The notes under the pieces: model-generated | Seen by the model: only the letters and a program-made list of their open reading frames with translations | Databases searched by the model: none | What the model was told of the DNA's origin: nothing | Made by a program: the position numbers and the translations under genes | NCBI RefSeq assembly: GCF_000327385.1 | Contig: NW_008709716.1 | Location: 1,391,297-1,455,296, forward strand | Source: Lottia gigantea | Taxonomy: Eukaryota; Mollusca; Gastropoda; Lottiidae | Length of the DNA stretch: 64,000 bases | Reading direction: 5' to 3' | Part shown: one piece after another, positions 60,501-64,000 of the stretch | Numbering within the stretch: the stretch's first letter is position 1 | Layout of the letters: each line of letters begins with the position of its first letter

Positions 60501-63500
60501 TAGAACATTGAAACTTGGAACACAACAAGACAATTTGAATATAAATTAACCTATGACAAAAAAGTTGAGGTGGGCGTGGCACATCCAGGTTGAATTACTA
60601 ATTGTTTACATTTTGGGAAAGGGGCATAACTCACATAGGATGCATTTGTTCAAAAAGGAACTTTGCACACAATTACCCCATTATTTTGGCCAGTTTGTGT
60701 TAATAGGTTAATTGTTTCAGCTTTATAGTTCCAAAAAAGGAACGGGTTTTTAAATTTCCATATTTTCAATTTTCTATTTTGACCTTTATTGACTCTTGTT
60801 GACCTATATCTTTTGACCTGTATGATGTAGAAGCTTTAAATTTGGAACACAAAAATAACATTCAGAATATCAATTAACCTATGCAAAAGAAATTGAGGTG
60901 GGCGTAGCACATCCGGGTTAAATTACTCATTATTGACAATTTTGGCAAGGGACATAACTCGCAACGTATACATTTGTTCAAAATGGAACTTTGCATACAA
61001 TTACTTCATCATCCGTTGAGCCACGTTGTCTTAGAAGTTCGATTGTTTCAGCTTTAAAGTTCAAAAAAAAGGAACAGGTTTTGAAAATTCAAAATTTTCA
61101 AATTTTGACCTTGACCTTTTTTGACCCTGATTTTTGTAGGATCAAAGGTCATTCACATTGGCTATCTATTTATACTTTTATATTTGCTGTCCTATCTCAA
61201 CTTCCAGTTTATAGCTGTATATATTTAAAAATTTTGATAACTTGTATCTCGTAACCTTGACCTTGTTGACCGTCTCCCTTTCAATGTCAAATGTCATTGA
61301 CCTTGGCTATCTTCTGATACTTTCATTTGTGAGGTCTGTCTACTTTCGTTATAACAATCTTCCAAAGAATTCTTCTCAACTTTAGACTACTCTTGCGCGT
61401 GATGTAATTATCTTTTGCATTTTGCTACATTTGCAAAGTCCCACTCTGTGCCACGTGTGGCTCTAGTTTTATTTATTATAACACCTTTAATAGTTTTATC
61501 ATATCTGATCATGATTCTAAAGACTTCTGCACACAATATGAATAGATATGGTGATATCGGGTCACCCTGTCTACATCCTCGTGAAATCGTAAAAAAAAAG
61601 AGAAAAAATTATTCTGAATGACGCATAACTGAATGTCATTGATAATTAGGTTTATCCAAGTTTGGAAAATATTTCCAAAATCAAAAGTCTAAAGTTTTTT
61701 TCATAAAGGACCATGAAATTGAATCGAATGCTTTTTTGAAATCAATTAGTACCAAAGCTGATGGCCGATTCTCTGTTATACAGTATCGCATCACATCATA
61801 GAGGAATCTGGTAGTCTCTTCTATACCTTTCAGCAATAAATTTTGAGATTCATTAATTAGGTGAATCAAGTATGGTTTGATTTTATTGGCCAAAACACTA
61901 GAGAGTAGTTTGTATGTTGTATACAGAAGTGATACAGGTCGTCAATTTTCAATAAAATCTTGAGTTTTGAAGTTTTTGGTAAAATCGTGATGATACCCTG
62001 TCGTTGGGTGATAGGTAGAATTCCCTTTGCCAATGAATGTTTAAATGATCTCAAAATATATTCCAAAAAATTTGAAAAAGTTTGCTGGGAAGCCATCAGT
62101 GCCAGGGCTACGGTCATTTTTCAAGGCCTTCAGTAATTCTTCTCGAGTAATATCACCTTCCATCAATTCTGTTTGAGTTTTTTTTAGGTTTTGGTATGTC
62201 ATAGTTCTGAAATAACAGTTCAAGGTCAACATTTTCCAATTTACTATCTTGACATGTGTAGAGGTTCTCATAAAAGCCTTTAATAGATTCTTATATTTGA
62301 TTTTGATCAGTTATAATTCTATTACCTATATTGAGCTTTGTTACCGTTGTGTGAACATAATTTCTCTTTTCATAGTTACAAAAATACTTACTAGGGTTTT
62401 CACCATCTTCTATCCATATAATGTGTGATCTAATGATTGGATCTTAAAGTTTCTAGTTCAAGATTAATTGCATTTAAGGATTAATTCGATTATAACTGTA
62501 GTCTCTATAGTGTTCACAAGATATATTGACTGACAGACTGACTGACAGATCAACAGACTGACAGGCGACAGCAATATACACCCACATTTCCATGTGGGCG
62601 TATAAAAATGAGCAATACTCAAAGTATTTTCAATCTTTGGGTAAATAGGCCTTCTAATATGTCACATGTCATGATATTTATCTTAAGGTCTTACCCTTTT
62701 TATACAATTGTTGTACTTCATCATATTCTTCGGGATCATGTAACATAGCAAATGATGAGCCCAGAATATCTTGTGGTAAATATCCCAAGAGATTGACAGT
62801 GCTGAAAATATATTTCATATCATTATCATACAATTTATTCTAGAAATGGAAATTCTATCAAATATAAAGGAATGGGTCACCAGAACATATTAAAATTATT
62901 TCTGTGTAGTTCACAAAGTTGTATCATGATTTCGTTCTCTATCAACAAAGATAGCTTGCCAGGCAAGGTAATAAACGCCCACTGGCAGCTTTGATTTTGA
63001 CTAAAAATATTTAGCAGTACAGTAACAATCACCAGTATGAAATATTCAACCTTCAGTCATACACTTCTCTTGAAGTCTTGTTCTTGAAAACGTGTTCAAT
63101 TTTAGCTCGTGAAAACTCTAGAAGACAAATATTCAATCTTCAGCGCGGTAATGAATAATAAAACCAAGTTTTGTCAAAGTCCGACAAAAATCATGCCTTT
63201 TATTGTTTAAGAGCTAAAACTTGAAACTGTTTTCAAGAACGAGGTCAATAACTCCTATGAAACATATTTCAATTTTTTTGATTTTCGATAGGGTTCATCC
63301 ATGGATGATAATAAACAATTTCACCAAGTTTCGTCAAAATCTGTCAAGAATTTAGCCTTCTAGAATGTTAAAGAGGTAAAAATTGAATAAGTTCTCAAGA
63401 ACATGGGCAATAACTGATGCTAAATATTTTTCCATTTTTCTGATTTTGAAAGGGTTCATCCTTGGGTGATACCGAACACTCACACCAAGTTTCGTCAAAT

Positions 63501-63882
63501 TTCATCAAGAATTGTGGCTTGTGGTTCACAAGCTAAAAATGCGTTCTCAAGAACAGGGTCAGTAACTCCTTCTTAATAGTTTTTGATTTTTCTGATTTTC
63601 GATAGGGTTCACACTTGGGTGATAATGAACACTCACACCAAGTTTCGTCAAAATTCGTCAAGAATTGTGCCTTCTAGAGTGTTTGCAAGCTAAAAATTGC
63701 CCCCCATTTCATGTGGACATATAAAAATAATATAAATAATGTTGTACAGAAATCTTCTCTTTTATGTATTACATGTGCCAGCATGAAGTCTATATAGGAA
63801 GATACTCACTTTTTACTAACATAGGTGATTTTCCCTTGATTGGAATGTTGAATAGAAAATGTACGATCAATGGTTCTTCCCT
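30088..63882 (-). CDS. per: PERIOD circadian protein, exons from PAS-B to C-terminus
   Basis: PERIOD is the negative element of the animal circadian feedback loop; it dimerises through PAS domains, and in the nucleus represses CLOCK-CYCLE/BMAL1. Thirteen minus-strand exons (a to m) join by GT-AG introns in matching phase: 63810-63882, 62695-62801, 51031-51184, 50601-50770, 40465-40538, 39982-40082, 38933-39015, 38519-38586, 37721-38288, 33211-33323, 32712-32822, 30745-30972, 30088-30549. They total 2312 nt, 769 full codons plus stop, with no internal stop. Diagnostic parts: [12 protein letters not shown] (PAS-B), [20 protein letters not shown] (end of PAS-B; NPWS is PERIOD-typical), [19 protein letters not shown] (matches the SYxxINC...IRYLESC region of vertebrate PER), and [20 protein letters not shown]. 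Basic KRNRDDD...QKVKKH may be a nuclear signal. The PAS-A and N-terminal exons lie beyond the window. Confidence 0.93.
30745..30972 (-). CDS. per: PERIOD exon l
   Basis: Acceptor CTCTCCACAG, donor GTAAGT. 228 nt, phase 0 at both ends. Encodes [20 protein letters not shown]...[20 protein letters not shown], and [14 protein letters not shown] pearl-like element begins only 27 bp upstream of the acceptor. Confidence 0.85.
30999..31849 (+). mobile_element. Pearl-like element next to PERIOD exon l acceptor
   Basis: Head GATAGCTTGCCAGGCAAGGT, four to five ~165-bp units, tail GACGGACGGACGGACAGATG...TTTCATGTGGGCGTA. On the gene's strand the head end lies 27 nt upstream of the exon, within the normal branch-point range. 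Confidence 0.75.
32175..32581 (+). mobile_element. Short pearl-like element
   Basis: Head GATAGCTTACCAGGCAAGGT, degraded interior, tail CCCCATTTCATGTGGGCATA. In the intron between exons k and l. Confidence 0.6.
32712..32822 (-). CDS. per: PERIOD exon k
   Basis: Acceptor ATTGCAG, donor GTAAGT. 111 nt, in phase 0 at both ends, so it could be skipped without a frameshift. Ser/Thr/Glu-rich ([20 protein letters not shown]), candidate phosphorylation region, then basic [11 protein letters not shown]. Confidence 0.82.
33211..33323 (-). CDS. per: PERIOD exon j
   Basis: Acceptor ATTACAG, donor GTAAGA. Encodes [20 protein letters not shown] then [18 protein letters not shown]. No known motif; joined by phase. 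Confidence 0.82.
33877..34318 (-). mobile_element. Helitron-like non-autonomous element, copy 1
   Basis: Read on the minus strand it ends in GGTGGCTCTAGT, with a small stem just before CTAG, like a Helitron 3' end (hairpin, CTRR, then T). The same end and interior occur at 59693-61466 in the opposite orientation. Contains a DR1-type site (34039-34051) and CACGTG (33965-33970). Confidence 0.45.
34225..34316. repeat. Left arm of a ~92-bp inverted repeat
   Basis: Nearly identical (about 93-95% by eye) to the reverse complement of 35829-35919. Shared core: TTCGATGTCAATATTGATTT. Confidence 0.8.
34320..35175 (+). mobile_element. Pearl-like element in PERIOD intron i/j
   Basis: Head GATAGCTTGCCAGGCAAGGT, internal units, tail GTGGACGGACAGACGTATGG...CATGTGGGTGTATAAAAAG. 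Confidence 0.75.
35176..35778 (+). repeat. Second pearl-like array, headless
   Basis: Three to four further ~165-bp units directly after the previous tail, ending in a shortened tail GTGGATGGATCGACGGGCGT. Probably a tandem duplication that lost its head. Confidence 0.65.
35829..35919. repeat. Right arm of the ~92-bp inverted repeat
   Basis: Pairs with 34225-34316 around the 1.5-kb pearl-like cluster. Confidence 0.8.
36156..37512 (+). mobile_element. Pearl-like element with seven satellite units
   Basis: Head TTAGCTTACCAGGCATGATA, about seven 163-170 bp units, tail GTGGACGGACGTACGGACAT...GTGGGCGTATAAAAATG. Segments 36670-36861 and 36833-37024 appear identical at a 163-bp offset, so part of the array expanded recently. 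Confidence 0.8.
37721..38288 (-). CDS. per: PERIOD exon i (largest exon)
   Basis: 568 nt. Acceptor TTCTAG, donor GTAAGA. Contains [20 protein letters not shown], resembling the LTKEVLSAHTQKEEQ helix after the PAS region of PER, then basic [20 protein letters not shown], and a Pro/Tyr-rich stretch ending KWPFYSNP. Confidence 0.92.
38519..38586 (-). CDS. per: PERIOD exon h
   Basis: Acceptor TTTTAG, donor GTATTA. Encodes (G)[20 protein letters not shown] then VK. Phase 1 in, phase 0 out. Confidence 0.82.
38933..39015 (-). CDS. per: PERIOD exon g
   Basis: Acceptor TTTTTGCAG, donor GTATAA. Encodes [20 protein letters not shown] then SEKDHDGK. Corresponds to IRYLESC...LKRKC of vertebrate PER2. 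Confidence 0.9.
39205..39830. repeat. Minisatellite, ~31-32 bp unit, in PERIOD intron f/g
   Basis: About 19 head-to-tail copies of GAGAGATACCACATCAACTG plus TTATGACTTTAT, degenerating at the right into ATTTGATATCACATCAACTG variants. Confidence 0.9.
39982..40082 (-). CDS. per: PERIOD exon f
   Basis: Acceptor TTTGAAG, donor GTATGA. Encodes [20 protein letters not shown] then [13 protein letters not shown](R), the conserved PER segment before the RFxxSC motif. Confidence 0.88.
40465..40538 (-). CDS. per: PERIOD exon e
   Basis: Acceptor TTTGCAG, donor GTAACT. Encodes (A)[20 protein letters not shown] then GSKK. Fits phase 1 in and 0 out. Low-complexity, weakly diagnostic alone, but phase and frame agree. 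Confidence 0.78.
40809..41116. mobile_element. Tc1/mariner-like miniature element, copy 1
   Basis: Inverted ends CAGTGGTGTAACCTATTTAA and (reverse complement of right) CAGTCGAGTGACCTAATTTT, with TA on both sides (40807-40808, 41117-41118). 308 bp, non-coding. Related copy at 50210-50536 in the same orientation. Confidence 0.6.
41119..41659. other. Intronic sequence below the LTR element
   Basis: Might include the distal end of the LTR element, but I could not pair it with any second copy. No gene seen. Confidence 0.3.
41660..45900 (-). mobile_element. Ty3/Gypsy-type LTR retrotransposon fossil
   Basis: A decayed element lying on the gene's strand inside PERIOD intron d/e. Reading down the minus strand, the parts are a gag end with nucleocapsid-like sequence (about 45900-45400), an aspartic protease-like region (about 45220-44800), reverse transcriptase (about 44580-43900), RNase H (about 43790-43400), integrase (about 43000-42330) and a C-terminal tail (to 41660). 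The order RT, RNase H, integrase is that of Ty3/Gypsy. It is broken, with roughly ten interruptions. No flanking LTR pair is recognisable; its upstream end meets the repeat block at 45968. Old by its decay, but no age can be computed without LTRs. Confidence 0.8.
45968..46709. repeat. Dispersed block, copy 2, next to Harbinger element
   Basis: Matches 2117-3355 apart from two internal deletions. Its right end overlaps the Harbinger terminal repeat (46654) by about 55 bp. Confidence 0.7.
46774..47505 (-). pseudogene. Harbinger DDE transposase, catalytic part
   Basis: Contains [13 protein letters not shown] (first Asp), [40 protein letters not shown] (second Asp) and [20 protein letters not shown] (catalytic Glu in KIENA). 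These are the DDE_4 features of HARBI1-like enzymes. The frame is interrupted between 47125 and 47112. About 240 codons are covered. All three catalytic residues persist although the gene is not intact. Confidence 0.82.
47982..48320 (-). pseudogene. Harbinger transposase, N-terminal part
   Basis: A 112-codon frame with [18 protein letters not shown] and [20 protein letters not shown]. The latter matches the 'FRMSRETFDYLL' helix before the catalytic core of HARBI1-like transposases. The continuation ([20 protein letters not shown], about 47870-47950) is in another frame, so the gene is broken. A GTAAGC at about 47860 could be an intron donor. Confidence 0.7.
48630..49925 (+). mobile_element. 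Pearl-like element with diverged ~130-bp units
   Basis: Head GATAGCTTGCAAGGCAAGTT, tail CATATTCATGTGGGTGTATA. The interior has units with TCACACCAAGTTTCATCAAA, and a separate pair of direct repeats (49505-49546, 49745-49790; TTAGGACTACTTAGTTTTTT) that may be another insertion. Confidence 0.6.
50210..50536. mobile_element. Tc1/mariner-like miniature element, copy 2
   Basis: CAGTTTGTCATGTGACTTTG at the left and CTTGACTG-TA at the right; shares 'TTGGAATTCC', 'GGGATTATAAGGAAATT' and 'GGAGATGCACRAAAAATAGG' with 40809-41116. Confidence 0.55.
50601..50770 (-). CDS. per: PERIOD exon d
   Basis: Acceptor TTATAG, donor GTAATA. Encodes [20 protein letters not shown] then an amphipathic segment [18 protein letters not shown], likely helix after PAS-B, and a serine run. 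Confidence 0.88.
51031..51184 (-). CDS. per: PERIOD exon c (end of PAS-B)
   Basis: Acceptor TTTCAG, donor GTAGGT. Encodes [40 protein letters not shown] and [11 protein letters not shown]. Joins exon b in frame across an 11.5-kb intron. Confidence 0.96.
51185..52544. other. PERIOD intron b/c, low-copy part
   Basis: No gene or clear repeat recognised apart from a TTTAAAGGGATA end near 51861. Confidence 0.4.
52545..52803 (-). mobile_element. Pearl-like element, reverse orientation
   Basis: Reverse complement of the family: starts with the internal unit and ends with ACCTTGCCTGGCAAGCTATC. The main complete-headed copy in the opposite orientation. Confidence 0.65.
52860..53283. repeat. Pearl-like repeat, left part, split by the LINE
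   Basis: Mixed-orientation units ending ...CTAGTTTCATTTTAATCAGATTA. The continuation (ACTGTAGTCTCTATAGTGTT and the typical tail) is at 62493-62608, beyond the LINE. Confidence 0.65.
53540..54287 (-). pseudogene. LINE ORF2 C-terminal region
   Basis: Starts [20 protein letters not shown], then [20 protein letters not shown], and ends with a zinc-binding-like region [20 protein letters not shown] followed by [13 protein letters not shown]. Frame is interrupted in places. Typical of L1/Tx1-like ORF2 C-termini. Confidence 0.82.
54288..55185. other. Non-coding left part of the composite insertion
   Basis: AT-rich with several CACTTCCGG-type motifs (for example near 54713) that recur near 60000. 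A degenerate copy of the 55859 hairpin arm sits at 55056-55075. No gene seen. Confidence 0.4.
55186..55683 (+). pseudogene. MULE-type transposase, C-terminal part
   Basis: Two frames together show [20 protein letters not shown] and [20 protein letters not shown], then [40 protein letters not shown] and [20 protein letters not shown]. The TNNxxEGWHxRL-like block and 'AHPNIFKxIxFLKxEQ' are typical of Mutator-like transposases found with FLYWCH-type fingers in animals. The N-terminal catalytic domain is missing and a frameshift lies near 55310, so it is a remnant. The last frame has a natural stop at 55681. Confidence 0.78.
55859..55922. repeat. Perfect 15-bp inverted repeat around a 34-base loop
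   Basis: CCCACGAAGTCACCG (55859-55873) and CGGTGACTTCGTGGG (55908-55922). A degenerate third copy is at 55056-55075, upstream of the MULE remnant. Possibly a transposon end. Confidence 0.75.
55934..56767. repeat. Three diverged ~250-300 bp direct repeats
   Basis: Copies begin near 55934, 56317 and 56598 with AGGTCATAAATAAATTARTC and end with CTGTTCGAATTTT-like sequence. A SINE-like tRNA remnant and a short duplication (GCAATTTTATCTTCCGCTAA twice) lie between copies 1 and 2. They sit just before the helicase and may be subterminal repeats of the Helentron. Confidence 0.65.
56181..56257 (-). other. tRNA-like head of a SINE
   Basis: On the minus strand, GATTAGCGCAGTCGG resembles a pol III A box and GGTTAGAATCC (56186-56196) a B box, about 50 bp apart. 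No intact cloverleaf or 3' tail is evident, so it is a SINE remnant, not a working tRNA. Confidence 0.5.
56770..58182 (+). pseudogene. Helitron/Helentron PIF1-type helicase, C-terminal part
   Basis: Motifs in order: [13 protein letters not shown] (Walker A, about 56985), [33 protein letters not shown] (Walker B, about 57240), [53 protein letters not shown] and [15 protein letters not shown]. This is the PIF1-like helicase of Helitron transposons, which unwinds DNA during rolling-circle transposition. Several stops and frameshifts interrupt it. The Rep nuclease domain is not visible upstream, so the element is truncated. The endonuclease follows directly, overlapping by about 10 bp. Confidence 0.88.
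58172..58803 (+). pseudogene. Helentron endonuclease (AP-type, LINE-derived)
   Basis: [20 protein letters not shown], then [13 protein letters not shown] with the catalytic Glu region, [33 protein letters not shown], and in a second frame [14 protein letters not shown] and [12 protein letters not shown]. This is the exonuclease-endonuclease-phosphatase fold used by non-LTR elements and known as an add-on in Helentrons. The LGDFN block is not recognisable, the frame changes near 58620, and the last histidine region reads SYHE rather than SDH, so it is decayed. Confidence 0.8.
58960..59692 (-). pseudogene. LINE reverse transcriptase, YADD and thumb part
   Basis: [20 protein letters not shown] carries the catalytic YADD (59653-59670). 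Further on: [40 protein letters not shown] and [14 protein letters not shown]. The last block is the usual segment before the 'PLWFN' motif, which is found only beyond the next insertion, at 54240. Confidence 0.85.
59693..61466 (+). mobile_element. Helitron-like non-autonomous element, copy 2 (in LINE RT)
   Basis: Splits the LINE RT between its RQGDPISP and YADD blocks. Ends GTGCCACGTGTGGCTCTAG then T, fitting a Helitron 3' end (short stem, CTRR). A second, older-looking end, CAAAGTCCCAGTTTGTTATC...CGGCTCTAG, is at 59698-59764. The interior has repeated 'TTGACCTTTTTTGACC', 'GGGCGTRGCACATCC' and CACTTCCGG motifs, a DR1 site (60189-60201) and CACGTG at 60308-60313 and 61452-61457. No coding sequence. 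Confidence 0.6.
61467..62460 (-). pseudogene. LINE reverse transcriptase, N-terminal part
   Basis: Reading down: [77 protein letters not shown] (first catalytic Asp region) and [20 protein letters not shown]. Several frame changes separate these blocks. Motif order matches L1-clade ORF2. Confidence 0.88.
62493..62608 (+). repeat. Pearl-like repeat, right part after the LINE
   Basis: Continues the repeat interrupted at 53283: ACTGTAGTCTCTATAGTGTT, a GACTGACA run, then CAATATACACCCACATTTCC and the ending ATGTGGGCGTATAAAAATG. Confidence 0.7.
62695..62801 (-). CDS. per: PERIOD exon b (PAS-B core)
   Basis: Acceptor TTTCAG, donor GTAAGA. Encodes [20 protein letters not shown] followed by [26 protein letters not shown] is a hallmark of PER PAS-B. 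Confidence 0.95.
62950..63728 (+). mobile_element. Pearl-like element in PERIOD intron a/b
   Basis: Head GATAGCTTGCCAGGCAAGGT, about four units, tail CCCCCCATTTCATGTGGACA. The GACGGACGG stretch before the tail is missing, so this copy has an internal loss. Confidence 0.75.
63810..63882 (-). CDS. per: PERIOD exon a (start of PAS-B)
   Basis: Acceptor TCAATAG, donor GTGAGT. Enters in phase 1 and encodes [20 protein letters not shown] then VSK(N). Confidence 0.85.
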
Positions 63883-64000
63883 CTATTGAAAAGAAAAAAG
63901 AAAATTGAAAAACCTATTCTTGCCCCAAAAAATCTAGCTTCCATGGAGTTCAAGAACAAATTAACTAAAGCCCTGTCAACACGATCATAGATTTGTTCAA

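Larger units (their letters stand above)
53284..62480 (-). mobile_element. 5'-truncated LINE carrying two large insertions
   Basis: A non-LTR retrotransposon of L1/Tx1-like type on the minus strand. Its poly-A side is the T run at 53284-53292 and its truncated 5' end is at about 62480. Target duplication: TTAATCAGATTA (53272-53283) and TTAATTCGATTA (62481-62492), 10 of 12 matching. Removing two insertions (54288-58970 and about 59693-61466) leaves about 2.7 kb: most of the reverse transcriptase and the C-terminal domain. The endonuclease is absent through truncation. Confidence 0.85.

Overview
The window looks like nuclear DNA of a mollusc. It is AT-rich and intron-rich, with long introns full of transposons. 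The synaptobrevin gene has an N-terminus ([15 protein letters not shown]) that I recognise from squid synaptobrevin, and a dispersed repeat with a tandem core resembles bivalve 'pearl' elements. I see nothing bacterial, no CRISPR array, no rRNA and no functional tRNA.

Three host genes can be supported. (1) A B3GALT6-like beta-1,3-galactosyltransferase on the + strand (about 4463 to 5840), cut by a 50-base assembly gap that removes its C-terminus. (2) A neuronal synaptobrevin/VAMP gene on the - strand (about 21960 down to 10192, perhaps with a 3'UTR reaching about 6000). It has seven constitutive or alternative exons plus one candidate cassette exon, a start codon split by an intron, and two 52-base exons that each encode a complete membrane anchor and can only be used one at a time. 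(3) The 3' two thirds of a PERIOD circadian gene on the - strand (63882 down to 30088). Thirteen exons join in one frame (2312 nt, 769 codons plus stop), from the PAS-B domain to the C-terminus. The 5' part, with PAS-A, lies beyond the right edge.

Layout: 1-4460 holds mosaic inverted-repeat elements and a satellite of about 108 bp carrying perfect NRF-1-type palindromes. 4463-6000 is B3GALT6. 6000-22000 is the VAMP gene, whose introns hold several miniature elements, including a Mutator-type foldback element with an intact 9-bp target duplication. 22000-30000 is intergenic, with TTAA miniature elements, a hAT-like miniature element, a 1.1-kb minisatellite and a pearl-like element. 30088-63882 is PERIOD.

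Most of the PERIOD locus is mobile DNA. The 10-kb intron d/e contains a broken Ty3/Gypsy-type LTR element, a decayed PIF/Harbinger transposon and two related Tc1/mariner-like miniature elements. The 11.5-kb intron b/c contains a nested stack: a pearl-like repeat split by a 5'-truncated LINE with a recognisable 12-bp target duplication. That LINE is in turn split by a Helitron-like non-autonomous element (inside its reverse transcriptase) and by a 4.7-kb block holding MULE and Helentron (helicase plus endonuclease) remnants. Pearl-like elements with 160-170 bp internal satellites occur in six PERIOD introns, nearly all in the same orientation.

The most interesting points are the mutually exclusive transmembrane exons of synaptobrevin, its in-frame 33-nt cassette after a split ATG, the nested transposon stack in PERIOD, and transposon-carried regulatory motifs (NRF-1 palindromes, nuclear-receptor DR1 sites, E-boxes). 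All were read by eye; no alignment or search was run.
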